Shown here: positions 26,340 through 38,900 of the stretch, piece by piece | How the letters are laid out: each line of letters opens with the position of its first letter | Position numbering within the stretch: the first letter of the stretch is position 1 | NCBI RefSeq assembly: GCF_032362555.1 | Contig: NC_083516.1 | Coordinates: forward strand, 3,993,001 to 4,057,000 | Direction of reading: 5' to 3' | Length of the DNA: 64,000 bases | DNA from: Amyelois transitella | Taxonomy: Eukaryota; Arthropoda; Insecta; Lepidoptera; Pyralidae | The notes under the pieces: generated by a model | Told to the model about the DNA's origin: nothing | The model's input: only the letters and a program-made list of their open reading frames with translations | Database searches by the model: none | Program-made: the position numbers and the translations under genes

Positions 26340-26726
26340 CTACGTCACTCATGGTAGCGCTGAACGACTATAGCTGTAAATGCGCTCGTATTTCTGCAGC
26401 ACTAGAGTGGAAATCACAAGCCGAGAGGTTATTCGAAGTTCAGGTCGATGTTTTATGATACGTACCTTATTTCTCGGAGATAGAACTGTATTCAGAATAA
26501 AGAGTTTGAGAGAAAGCACTTTCCGGTTATGCGGGTTGACGGATGACGCAGATGCCGGCGTGCTCGCAGTGCACGGCCGTCGCCCGACAGTCGGCCAGAG
26601 TCCGTCAGCTGCTCACGACAGGCCCGACAATTTTGTCTCGTTTAAGAACAAAGATCAAAGTGTCGTAAATGAAATCTCAAAGTTTGTCCTTCCCTTAGCG
26701 CAAGACTCCTCTCAAATATACTCAAG
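26340..26726 (+). promoter_or_regulatory. Possible 5' UTR exon of the carboxypeptidase
   Basis: A GC-richer block ending at a good donor (CTCAAG|GTAAGA, 26726/26727), about 6.2 kb before the exon that carries the carboxypeptidase ATG. That exon opens directly after an acceptor (TTGTTACAG|ATG), so an upstream non-coding exon is required and this is the best candidate. The 116-codon frame inside it would run into a stop a few codons after splicing, so it would be an upstream ORF, not part of the enzyme. Confidence 0.35.
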
Positions 26727-27069
26727 GTAAGAATCTTTATATTGTTTTTTTTTTGTAAATTTTTAGTTTTTATTTACTTAGTTAAGGTTTGAAGTTACTT
26801 GCCAATTTTGATAAGTTTTAACATCACTTACTTAAATAAAGTTGATAAAGTAATGTCAAAGGTTTCAAATATATAAATAAAAATATACATAAATATAAAT
26901 TTGACCTGAAATTTAATTGCAAAACATCAATTAGGTATTCAGTGACAAATCTTTAGTTAATTTTTTTAAATAGAAAATGAATAAAATGTTCGAAGTAAAT
27001 AATTATATAAGTAAATAATAATATGAAGTGTCTAGTCTATATTTCTATCGATACAACTAGTATAATAAT

Positions 27070-27847
27070 TAGAGATCGGATAATCGGATGCATATTTACC
27101 TAAACTAATATTTTTTCTAAGAAAGTATGGAGGCGGCTTCTTGCTTTCGGGATTCGAATTATTTTGAATCCCGGAAATTTTATTAAACAAGAAACTTATC
27201 GTATATTAGGTATGATAAACACCTTTATAAACATAAGTGATGGATGATCACATCTGGCTCGAGCTTGGCACAGGAACCTCGTAATTAATTGTAGTTTAAT
27301 TTGAACTTAAATCAAAATTTCAGTACACTCTGTACATAAATCTTTTTAAAATTGGCAATCCATAAAATATATATATATATTTTTTTTTTTTCTTTTTTCA
27401 ATATTAAATCTCATAAATATATAAATCTCCCGTGAACAATGTATTCTCCCGTCCACATTCTATTCTAAGTATAATTTAATATTGCGAAGTTGACGTTGTT
27501 GAAGAAAATGCTGCAGTGCAGTTTGTTACCGCTTCTTCTGCACTGACGCCTTGGAAGCGGCAGTAAACTTAGTTTTTAAGTAATATATTTGACGTCAACC
27601 AAGTTGTTAAACCATACGACAATTATTAAGCGATATAATAATATCCTATAATAATGAATAAAAAATTTTGAATTTTGAATTTTTTTTGAATTTTGAATTT
27701 TTGAATTTTTGATCATATTTATTAAAAAATTACTTACCTACCGGGATTCCAGAATTATACCACGTGATTGTTTTTTACAGGAGTACGTTCCGTACTAACC
27801 CAACACCCCAATTTTAGGTAAATATGCATCCGAATATCCGATCTCTG
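27070..27847. mobile_element. Non-autonomous hAT-like DNA transposon (778 bp)
   Basis: Terminal inverted repeats match over about 34 bases with one internal mismatch. The left end starts TAGAGATCGGATAATCGGAT and the right end, reverse complemented, CAGAGATCGGATATTCGGAT; both continue into GCATATTTACCTAAA. An 8-bp direct repeat ATAATAAT flanks it (27062-27069 and 27848-27855). An 8-bp target duplication with CAG-type termini points to hAT. There is no transposase frame. It carries an inner insertion of a different repeat (27480-27720). Confidence 0.8.
27480..27720 (+). repeat. Non-LTR-like 3' end nested in the hAT element
   Basis: Contains 'GTGCAGTTTGTTACCGCTTC', 'TTCTGCACTGACGCCTTGGA' and 'AGCGGCAGTAAACTTAG', and ends in an iterated TTTTGAATT tail (27663-27709). 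This is the layout of an abundant moth retroposon 3' end. It is younger than the hAT element that contains it. Confidence 0.6.
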
Positions 27848-27942
27848 ATAATAATTAAATTGACACCGGGGTTCATCCGTAACTACCGAAACTTAAGCAG
27901 AAAAAAAGAGGGCTATTAGAAGTAGGTACTTCCCTAAAACAA

Positions 27943-28205
27943 CATACATACATACATATAATCACGTCTATATCCCTTGCGGGGTAGACAGAGCCTACAG
28001 TCTTATAAAGACTGATAGGCCACGTTCAGCTATTTGGCTTTAAGATAGGATTGAGATTCAAATAGTGACAGGTTGCTAGCCCATCGCCTAAAAGAAGAAT
28101 CCCAAGTTTATAAGCCTACCCCTTAGTCGGCTTTTACGACATCCATGGGAAAGAGATGGAGTGGTCCAATTCTTTTTTGTATTGGTGCCGGAAACCACAC
28201 GGCAC
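27943..28205 (-). repeat. Moth SINE (ATGT-tail family), full length
   Basis: Full-length reverse copy: (TACA)n at the left, 'CGTCTATATCCCTTGCGGGG' and the standard body, ending in the head 'GGTGCCGGAAACCACACGG'. It lies about 95 bases right of the hAT element. Confidence 0.85.
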
Positions 28206-29725
28206 AAAACTAAAACAACAATTATAAAATTTTACTCTGTATATATATTTGTTCACGCAAAAGCTACAAAATAAAATTCGACGCGATTTTTTCAATTTAT
28301 AGATTCATCCATCATATCATGTTTTATCTAATACATGTAGGTCTCTTAGAACCTAGATCCGAGAAGAAAAAGTCATTATTTCCTCGTGTATCAAGTTGAC
28401 AAGCAAAACATAGGTACTTAAGTAGATATTTTTCATAGAATGCGCTATTTTTTAAAACTAAACTACTTTCATCGGAACACGCTAATGCTTTTCAAGACAT
28501 ACCTATTCAAATCACGCCCGTTGCCAACTTTCATCAGACAAAAAGTGATGCACGCCGCATTGTTTGCTGATGGATTGCGCTGGCATCTTACAGGACTTTT
28601 CATATTCCTAAGTACAGTCCCATTTCCCGTAGCACTGAAAAAAATAGAAAGCCTTTTTCGTTTCACTATTTCAACCAACTTCAAAAAGAAGTTTATTCGT
28701 CGCCCCATTCTATGATAAAGCCTAATATAATATTGTATGTCAAATAAAACATCATATTTCATCTTCATCGCTTAAGCGAACTTAATATAAAACATCATGT
28801 TCCTATTAACTAATTGTGTTAGACATATACATATATGTCTAAGTATATACTTATGTATACTATATTTAGGAATGAACAACATACGCTTATGTACAAGAAA
28901 TCATATAAATACACCGCACATAAGTTCACAATGTGTGGTACACATTGCCCTCATTATGCAACAGAATATATCAACTGTGGACTATTTCTGTCTCATACTT
29001 AGTAAACACATAAATATCTTGAATTTTGAGTTACTTTTCTATACATGACTAAAATTAATTTCGCTGTTTGGGTAACATATACCTAACAATGTTTTATCAC
29101 TGCTTTTGAAAATGAAAGTGGGCAGTGTTTAGCGGGACCACTCTAATAAGGTCATTGTGCCACCACAACGACTACTCACAGCCGGAAGGAAAGCTTAGTA
29201 AGCCGTTGCTATAACTTAATGTCATCCAATAGTTGTTTGTAGTATCTCTATGTGAAGTAGCACCATCTATACAGAAAGGATAACTAACAGGAGGGTTTAG
29301 TTCTAGTAACTTAAATACGCGTATTTAAACGGATACAGGTTAAACCTGAGCGGCCTGTACAGTATTGTTCATCATCCAATACGAGTATTGTAAAAAGTGG
29401 TAAGTATAGTTTGGGTATTACGACCTGGCCTGAACTACATTGAGATGTAGTTTCTTTTAAATTGAGAGGCCTTAAGCTGCTGATTCTGCTACTTACTTTA
29501 TTACGTTGTTTTTACTATTGTTCCCATGCAAGTATTGTTTCGTTACGCCTGAGAAACTGCCTAGGTATACCTACCTATTGATCGATGTGAAAGATGTTTC
29601 TCATAAGTACCTCTGTGTAATAGCACCCTCTCAAATACCTCCAGTATGTTCGAAGAGGCACTAATTAGAGTACCACGACTGTAATTGTTTTATCTAAGTG
29701 TCATAATAATATACATATAATATAA

Positions 29726-29958
29726 TAGCAAAAGAATAGGACTACTCCATCTCTTTCCTATGAATGCCGTAAAAGGCGACTAAGGGATTGGCTTATAAAC
29801 TCGGGATTCTTCTTTTAGGCGATCGGCTAGCAACCTGTCACTATTTGAATCTCAATTCCATCACTAAGCCAAACAGCTGAACGTGGCCTTCAGTCTTTTC
29901 AAGACTGTTGGCTCTGTCTAACCCGCAAGGGATAAAGACGTGATGATATGTATGTACG
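29726..29958 (+). repeat. Moth SINE copy
   Basis: Nearly complete body from 'GAATAGGACTACTCCATCTC' to 'GACGTGATGATATGTATG'. The CCGTGTGG head is missing. Confidence 0.8.
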
Positions 29959-31109
29959 TGTGATATTAATGGAAATCTCCAATGCAGTATACAATTCAAA
30001 TATTTCCTTCTAAATATTCGTTGTCTTGCTATATTCGAGTAGTTAAATTTGTCGCACACCATCGTACATAGGTACGTATTATTTTCTAACCGCCAATTCA
30101 TTAAGAAAAGTTATTTAGATTTAATTATAAAGTTATCACTCAATAATCACACACAATCAAGAGGTGTGCGTGTGTGATTCGAATATATATGTTGAGAAAT
30201 AATCACCGCTTAATTTTTTTACAAGAGCAAATAAATAAAAGTATAAAAAATTACTACCTCTTTATAACTTGAAATGTATTAGCAAAACAGCGAGCCTACT
30301 ATGCATATAATATAATCAAAGGAGTGTGTTGTGGCTACCTAAAACATCGGAAACGGTAAAAAATTTATTAGTTATTACTTTGAATAACTTAGCAAAATTC
30401 TTCGAGAATAACGGTATAAAATAACAGAAATGTTTATTTGACTCAGATTCATATAAATTAGTAGATACTTACACATTTTTTTTTCTATTAGACATATGAA
30501 TTACTCGTATATATTGTAATTTTACAGAAACTTCTCATGCGTTACGTTTTTAAATACTAAAACAAACAAGCGGTTTTATATAAGGAAAATCGTACGTGTG
30601 TGTATTCATTGTTATAACTTTATCCCATTAAATATCCCACAAAGCCATGGTTACATTTTCCTTGTTAATGATTGGCGTGTAACTATACCTATAGTTAGTT
30701 GTGGTTTTTATCAAAATGTTGTTACGAACCAGGTTTGGAATCCTAAACAAAACTTTCTGTGGTGTAGGTCACACCCATTCAAAAACGGTAAGAATTTATT
30801 ATGTATTTATTTTGGATAAGACCAAAACAGAAGTCTCATGTGTACTTCACAGCAATTTCCCTTACTACGCGACATCGTTGTGGACACAAAATTATTAAAG
30901 TGCAGAAGAATAACTTTTGCACACAGATACACAGTTTTTGATACATCAATGTAAAATCATGCGGAGTGATAAGACGAGCAGCAGTACAATAAGCCCGATG
31001 AGATATCAAAAGTAAGATCAAATCTTGTAAAAAAATATTGTATAACGCGATACTTATGTATTCTCCTTATTGCTTGCTGCGGTCCACTGACCCAGTGACC
31101 TTCAGGTAA

Positions 31110-31235
31110 GGCCCGATGACAGCGCGCGCGCATGTGGAGCGCCTCGCCACCGCTCGCACATGTGCCATCGAACAACATTGAAAAAAGAAAGCCTCAAGCC
31201 GTTTCGTGACGTCACGTCACGCGCGGTGCAATTGA
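31110..31235. promoter_or_regulatory. CpG patch with CRE-like palindrome
   Basis: Short GC-rich patch (CAGCGCGCGCGCATG, then GTGACGTCACGTCACGCGCG near 31208-31227). TGACGTCA is a perfect CREB/ATF-type site and is followed by an overlapping half site. It may be an intronic enhancer or alternative promoter of the carboxypeptidase. The functional reading is inference. Confidence 0.3.
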
Positions 31236-31991
31236 TTGATGAAAGCGAATGAGAAAGATTCCATTATAACAAATGGTCTTAATATGTAGCTGACGTTGTC
31301 CGGATTATTTTATCTCTCTTAGTATGGCGATGGTCATCCCTTCTCCTTGTGAGAAGATGCCTTTGCCATATACCCATTTATAAACTTAACTGCAGAAATG
31401 CAGAAATAATTCTGCTGTTTTAAGATGTTCTCTGAAACATCTTCTACATTTAGGACCCAGTTAGTGAGACCTTAACCAAATTTCTTTGGGATCACACTGA
31501 CTCGGTACTCTTAAAAAATTCAAAAGTATATACCTAATTACTGGTAATGGCGTAATATACATAAAAACAGAGCTTATTCTTTATATTTTTGAGATGTTCT
31601 CTGGAGTATCTTCCACATTTATAACCAGACCTTAACCTAATTTCTATCAGACCCAATCGGACACTACTCGTTTGAACGCAAAAATAATTTTTTAAATCGC
31701 ATTAAAAATGCTAATGACAAGCGGTAATAAACATAAAAAATATGGTTAAATTGAGAACCTTCTCCTGTTTAAAGTCCGTTGTAAGTTACATTGCATGTCT
31801 GAATTTTCCGTCAAATCCGTAGATTTAAAACATTACTTGTCAAATGAAAATTTAAATTAAAGCGTCGCGTCGTAGCTTTTCGTAGCAAAATTGCTACAAA
31901 CGCTACAATATGCCACGTAGCTGCGACGACTAGCGTGGTCTAGTCGTAGCTTCGTAGAGGGTGCAGCTCTCGATCAAAATATTTATATGAT

Positions 31992-32765
31992 ACTAGCTGT
32001 CCCGGCAAACGTTGTTTTGCCATATAAATTATTTTTAAGTAACTTAGGGGTATAAAAAATAGATGTTGGCCGATTCTCAGACCTACACAATATGCTCACA
32101 AAATTTGAGAGAATCGGTCAAGCCGTTTCGGAGGAGTACGGAGACAAACATTGTGACACGAGAATTTTATATATAAGATATAGGTACTAGCTAGCAAACG
32201 TTGTTTTGCCTTATAATTTCAAGTAATTTCTAATTAAAAAAAATGTTTTTGCACAAAATTTCGTGAGAATCAGTCAAGCCGTCAGGAGGAGTACGGGAAC
32301 GAATGAAAACACGATAATCAAACTAATATTATAAAGCTGAAGAATTTGTTTGTTTGCTTGAACGCGCTAATCTGAGGAACTACTGGTTCGAATTGAAAAT
32401 TCTTTTTGCGTTGAATATACCATTTATCGAGGATGGCTTGAGGCTATATAACATCACGCTGCAACTATAAGGAGTAAAGAAATAATGGAATATGTGAAAA
32501 AAAAACATGGAAATTTATTCATCCTTGAGGGCTTCAATGATGTCCAAAATAACTATTCCACGCGGACGAAGTCGCGGGTACAGCTAGTTTTATAAGACTA
32601 GCTACTCCCGGCAAACGTTGGTTTGCCATAATTTAGGGGTATGAAAAATAGATGTTGGCCGATTCTCAGACCTACTCAATATGCTCACAAAATTTCATGA
32701 GAATCGGTCAAGCCGTTTCGGAGGAGTACGGGAACGGACATTGTGACACGAGAATTTTATGTATA
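31992..32765 (+). repeat. Cluster of three related repeat copies plus a fourth type
   Basis: Three direct copies of one repeat at about 31992-32183, 32188-32330 and 32598-32765. Two or more of them share 'CCCGGCAAACGTTG', 'GATGTTGGCCGATTCTCAGA', 'GAGAATCGGTCAAGCCGTTT' and 'GTGACACGAGAATTTTAT'. A different element (about 32333-32590) lies between copies two and three. The phrasing is typical of non-LTR or MITE 3' ends in moths. No coding capacity. Confidence 0.7.
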
Positions 32766-32959
32766 ATATTAAGTTTGGTTTTAAGAGAAAGAGATTAATC
32801 AGTATTGAAATTAATTAGACTTTAAGATCTAAATAAATAATAAGATAGATCTTTAGATTAAGTTAATCTTAAGATTTATGCTCTTTTTTATATAAATCGA
32901 AGCACTGTCTACCCGTAAGCTTAGGAATAAATGTATTTATGCTTGTCATTTTGTTACAG

Positions 32960-35900
32960 ATGGGCGCTGGTTCCGTAGCAAGACTGGCCAACACATTCCT
33001 GCTCCTCACTTGCCTTGGTTCAACGTTCACGCAGTCCTTTCCCGAAGCCAGTTATAGCACAGGTGATTATGTACTGCTAGGACGATCCTGTTTACTTTGA
33101 ATATTCATGGAGAACTGCAGATTTTTGTTGACTTCAAAATCCACCAATTCCGTAGTCCACTAAAGAAAGGGTGTTTGAAAACTTCCATTGTATAAACTCT
33201 ACATAAATAGCCGTGAAAAATTGGGTAGGTAAGGTTTATAGATACTACCAACTACGGATTGACTGAAATCAAATCCAACCGACCAATTAGGAATTTTCCT
33301 TTATTATACTCTACTTTGTTTCATATGTAACTACTTACGTCCGTTAAAATTCGAGTGTTGTTGAGCAACCTTAAATGGTCTATGAGAAACGCGGACAAAA
33401 CAACATTTCAGTCAGAAATCGAGGGAGTTTGTGGCCAGAGCTAGCTAGTTTTGTATAAAACTTAGACGATGTGAATTATTGAATTGTGAATCTGTACCTA
33501 TAGGAGGAAAATAACCCGCTTCTTGATTCTTAATGATATCAGATGGTTTTTCCAAATCGCTTTGAAGATAATAATAAATAATTTTTGAGCACTTTAACAT
33601 AAAGTTGAAAACACACAGACTTAAATTCGAAAAGTCTCTTCTAAATTAATATTAAAGGATACATTATTTAATGATTTATAATGATGGAAAAAAGGCATCC
33701 CACAGACCATGAATTATCTAAATACTCGTACATCAATATGTACATCGACCTAAAGAGGTTTAAAGGCTAGTTCACACAAAGTAAATAATTGTTGCTGGTT
33801 CTTTAGTGGAAGACACAACAAACATCGGAGAGGCGGAGTCGCGCACAGCCGGCGCAGAGCTGGAGTTCCGCTACCACGACCACGACCAGCTCACGCGATA
33901 CCTGCGCGCTGTCTCCGCGCAGTATCCAGCGCTCACAGCACTCTACTCCATTGGAAAGTCCGTGCAAGGTAAGCAGCAATGAATGAAAAATATTCTGTAA
34001 TGTAGCTCGTCGCAACAATGTACAACAAAAACGAGTTTAGAAATTAATTGCATCTAATTTGCAATAACAAGGCGGTCGTCGCAGACTTTATCCACGCTAG
34101 CGCGCTGATAAATATGCGAAACTCACAATATTGACTGAATATGTAATAGTTTTTTGTTATTCAAAGTTTTGGCCCTGACTAAGATTTGTTGGCGTAAAGC
34201 CTTTTTTTTAGTATAAGTCAACAAAAAGTCATTGCATAATACGTCGCCGTATACTTATTTATTAGCTTTTAAGCTCTTTTCTTCTCATTATTTTAACTTC
34301 TCATTAAAATTACATCTTAGCTTCTGCCATTTTAGAGTCTTCATAATAATATACAATAATAACTGATAAATTTTACAATTTTGTGATATTTATAAATAAA
34401 TGTACAAGTATAACAAGCGCTATCTCATTTAGTTTAAAGGTCGAGCATGAGTTGTGGTTGATTAAATATTCGCGTCACCATATTTATTACTAAACATGAG
34501 TTTGTTCGATGTCATTTGTTCTCTAGGGAAAAACAACAGGCTTAAACCTTTAGTACGCTTATTTATTTCATACAACTTTTTTTTACATGCGTATGATAGG
34601 GAAATCCGATGTCAAGAACTAGGGAATAACAGCTGGATAATTTACAGCAATCATTAAGCAAAGCCTATGTATGTCCAATTTAGTGTAGACGTATTTCAAC
34701 CTCCTCTATTCTATGTCATTTTGGGCAAAATGTATACAATTATTTTCCTCCACCTTTACCATTTCCCATCTTATCTGTAATCTGGCCGCGAGCCACTTTT
34801 TCAGTCTAACAGTGTCTTGACCACTGCCATGTGAATTTTGCTATACATCCAATCATATCAGCCCCTTTACTGTTTTGTCAGTCTGGTTATATGTTTATAA
34901 CTTGCTCGCTACGTAGTTACCTGTGGGTGTTTTTTATTTATGTTTATTGCACAAACAATGTTTTTATTTTGTTTGTATTTTGTACAATAAAATATAAATA
35001 AATAAATGTTGATACAATGGGTGGATTATATGCTAAATGCATTATCTAACAGTTAAATAAAATTATTACCGATTGAAAAGTGGCACAATTTGAATCTAGA
35101 TTCATCATTAAGGCAGCTGAACGTGGCCCTTGAGTCTTTTCAAGAATGTTGACTCTGTCTGCCCTGCAAGTACCGGATGAAGATTCTATTAGGGCCGTAA
35201 AGACATACCTATAAGTAAACGGCACGCCCGATGTCAAGAAGCCAATCAAACTTAACACGCAATTTTGTTATATTTATAGGTCGCGATTTGTGGGTGATGG
35301 TGGTTTCAGCGTCGCCGTACGAACACATGATTGGAAAACCCGACGTGAAGTACGTGGCTAATATTCACGGGAACGAAGCCGTCGGCAGGGAGCTGCTGTT
35401 GCATCTCATACAGGTCGGTCTCAAACATTATTTATTCACATACATACATACATATGATCACGTCTATATCCCTTGCGGGGTAGACAGAGCCAACAGTCTT
35501 GAAAAGACTGAATGGCCACGTTCAGCTATTTGGCTTAATGATAGAACCGAGATTCAAATAGTGACAGGTTGCTTTATATTTATATTATATTTATTCACCA
35601 TTGAGTTAAACTAACTTATTACCTCAAAACTCAACGTTACTATATTTTCCAATAACATTTCATAAGATTTTGTCCTTCCCTGTTGTTTTAATTTGACAAA
35701 CCTTCTACATAACTTAATTGAATATTTCAATACGCTCCTACTAATATGAAAGAATACAAGATGTATAGGTTGATAAATGTTTGGGATAGGTACACTTACT
35801 CGGATAGATTAAATTAAAAACCTATTTTGAGAAACTCCTTATCTCGCAAGGCCTTTGTTGGTCTGTTGACTATAACAGAAACATACAACTACAATGAAAA

Positions 35901-38900
35901 GCAGAAGAAAATATAATATTGTTTACTGGATATCCCTATTTGATCTGTGAAAATGACCGCATCGTCTCACAGGCATATAAAATTAGCCGTAACCCAAATA
36001 AAAAGCGACGATATATGCATCATTACAACTTCGCTATGGTTTGCCATTATATTCGCATTTGCTAGTTTGGAGAGATTAGTTTTCAAAAGAAAATTAAATT
36101 CCATGGTTGTTACGATTCGGTAGAATATAATGAATTATGAATAATTTATATAAACAAAAGGTTTTATTTAACTTTGTATCAAATAAAAACTTCATAAATC
36201 GCTGAAAGAAAAACAAAGCTTCCAAAAGAGAGAAAAAACAATTATATTATATACTAGAGGCTGCCCGCGACTTTGTCCGCATGGAAACCCTATCAATCCC
36301 ACGGGAACTCCGGGATAAAATAGTCTAATAAAAGTCGTAATATGTTATTCTGAGTCTTCAGCTACCTACATACCAAATTTCATCGTAATCGGTTTAGTAG
36401 TTTTTGCGTGGAAGAGTAACAAACATCCATACTGACATCCAAACTTTCGCATTTATAATATTATTAGGATTAGGATTAGGATGAATAAGGATATGTTTGT
36501 ACCTATATTTCTTTTAGTAGACAACTTTTTTTTTCAGTATTTGGTGACTTCATACAACACAGATCCGTATATCAAATGGCTCCTAGACAACACGAGAATT
36601 CACCTGATGCCGTCCATGAACCCTGACGGCTTCTCCATCTCTAAAGAAGGACAGTGTGACACAGTTTTTGGCAGGTTTGTACAAAAAATTCCACATAATT
36701 TCAAATACAACAAGGCCGAAATAAACATTTTTACTTTATTCATAGAAATTACCAACCGTGACGATTGCAGATTACGTAATTTTATAAAATTTGACAATAC
36801 TATAGGTCTCACAACTGTCATACTACATAATAGTTACTTTACATATTTGCGGAAGGTAGGTGACTAAACAATAATGGCATGTACGCTGTGTTCGACCATG
36901 TCCACGTAATTATAGTAAGAACGAAAAGTTGTTGAAAGTAATCACACTTAAATTATCACGAGACAATAACATCGAGCGGACTGAGTTTAGGACGTAGGAA
37001 AAAAACATCATTATAATCTGTTACCCATTGGATCTGGATCATAGTCAATAGACGAACGCTTGGGTTCTCTCTAGAGAGGTGACGATGTAACTTAACGGCA
37101 GGATTAAAAGGCGCGCGACGTTTTTATCGCGCGTACTATCACTGTGCCGTTTCATGTCATTATAAATAGGAGTAGTTTATCGCAACACGCGTGCCATGTA
37201 GCCCCGCTGATTTTACCATAAACTTAGGTACAACTCTCGGCGGTACGATTTGAACCGCAACTTCCCGGACTACTTCAAGGCCAACACCAAAAAGCCGCAG
37301 CCGGAGACCGAGGCCGTCAAGGAGTGGATCAGCAAGATTCAGTTCGTGGTATCTGGCTCTTTGCACGGAGGCGCACTCGTCGCTTCATACCCTTTTGACA
37401 ACACGCCCAATTCTAGTATGTATTAAATCTACGCTACTCTAAGTGCGAAAGTTTGTGGATTTTATGCGTATTTTATTTGTTTTGTTTACACTCACTGAAA
37501 TCAACGATCAAATTTTTATAAGTCTTATTAATATAGCTAAACATGGCGTTACATAAGATAGCATTACAAGCCAGCGAAATCGCGGGCGAAAGATAGTAGC
37601 AACATATTCTAATTGAGTATGTTTAGCTTAAAATAAGTGGTCTAAACACAAAAAATTAAATATTGACTGTGATTTTACAATAGTTTCCTTTTTGTTTTTC
37701 ACTTTCGAGGGATAAATTGACAGAAGTAGGTAGTGAAAGGTTGCTAGTTTACCTGTTGCATATTCAAAGCATTGTCACTTTTCCCCGTTAGCATAATCTT
37801 TGAGAATTCCACACACACTGGCATTATTGTCTTACTCGATGATGTTTAATTCTGCGAATATTTTTAAATTGTTGATTTATTTTTCTGCTTTCAACTAAAG
37901 GAATTTGTCGGTCTTCCGTTCTTTGCTCGGGTAACGTATAAAATTTCTGATGCATTTTTTAACGCTTAACTTTAACTTGAGTTAGGAAAAGACATAAACT
38001 AGCCCTTTTTTATTTCAATATTAGATTATGTATGCCTGCTATTTTAAGCGTACTCTACATTGTGTGAAATCCTTGGTCCAAATATTGTAAAAAGGACAAA
38101 GGGCATGATGTTTGATTGTCCCTAACATTTTCATCCCCTCACAAAAATTTCCATCAATAGGTACTCGCTACATAAAATTGCCTTCTGTTTAATTATTATT
38201 TCATAGAACCTTACAGTGTTAATTTGGGGAAATCATCTTTTAGTCTTGGAAAAAATGTTAATAATTGTGATCAAAGATGTTCAAAAATTCTTTGTGTGTT
38301 ATCTCTTCTGACAGCAGTTTTTGGGTTCTATTAAACACTACTTTCTCAATGATGAATGAATAAATTCAAATTTTAAAAAATATTAATATGAGACATTTTA
38401 ATCATTAGGTAGGTACTTAGCACTGCATCATTTTCTTCAATGATTAGAATTAGACTAGAAATGTAGACGAGAGAATACATTGTTATAATGAATTAATTTA
38501 ATTTAAATTTAAATAATATGCTGATGTTTTAATAAATAGACTTAATGACATTTTATAAAACTCCATGTCTAACAAGCGTTTGTCCAACATATCCCCTGAA
38601 CGCAGTGTTCCAAACATACGCGCACACGCCGTCGATCGCGCCCGACGACGACGTGTTCCGCCACCTGGCGCTGGTGTACTCCAAGAACCACGAGAAGATG
38701 TCCCGCGGTGTCTCCTGCAAGTCGGGCTCCACTCGTTTCGAGAACGGCATCACTAATGGCGCTGCGTGGTATCCACTCACAGGTAACATGACTCTCACAC
38801 CTACAAACCTGAAAGTGTTTTCGTTTTTCTTGTCTAAGAGTTTCATCAGCCTACCCAGTCTTGAATGAAATTTCAAATACACATAGTGAGTGTACTAAGG

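Larger units (their letters stand above)
26727..32959. other. Presumed carboxypeptidase intron 1
   Basis: About 6.2 kb of non-coding DNA. It holds the hAT-like element (27070-27847), SINE copies at 27943-28205 and 29726-29958, a CpG patch with a palindromic CRE-like site near 31200, and three related repeat copies at 31992-32765. A 91-codon frame at 28440-28715 has no recognisable similarity and is open on both strands. I find nothing else. Confidence 0.55.

Noticed and set aside
26380-26730. 116-codon ORF as a gene or as the carboxypeptidase N-terminus
   Set aside because: It contains a good donor near its end, and splicing to the exon at 32960 would put the enzyme out of frame and hit a stop within a few codons. 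It is better read as part of a 5' UTR exon.
28440-28768. 91-99-codon ORFs on both strands
   Set aside because: Overlapping antisense frames without motifs in an intron. Phrases such as 'CAACTTCAAAAAGAAG' suggest old repeat sequence.
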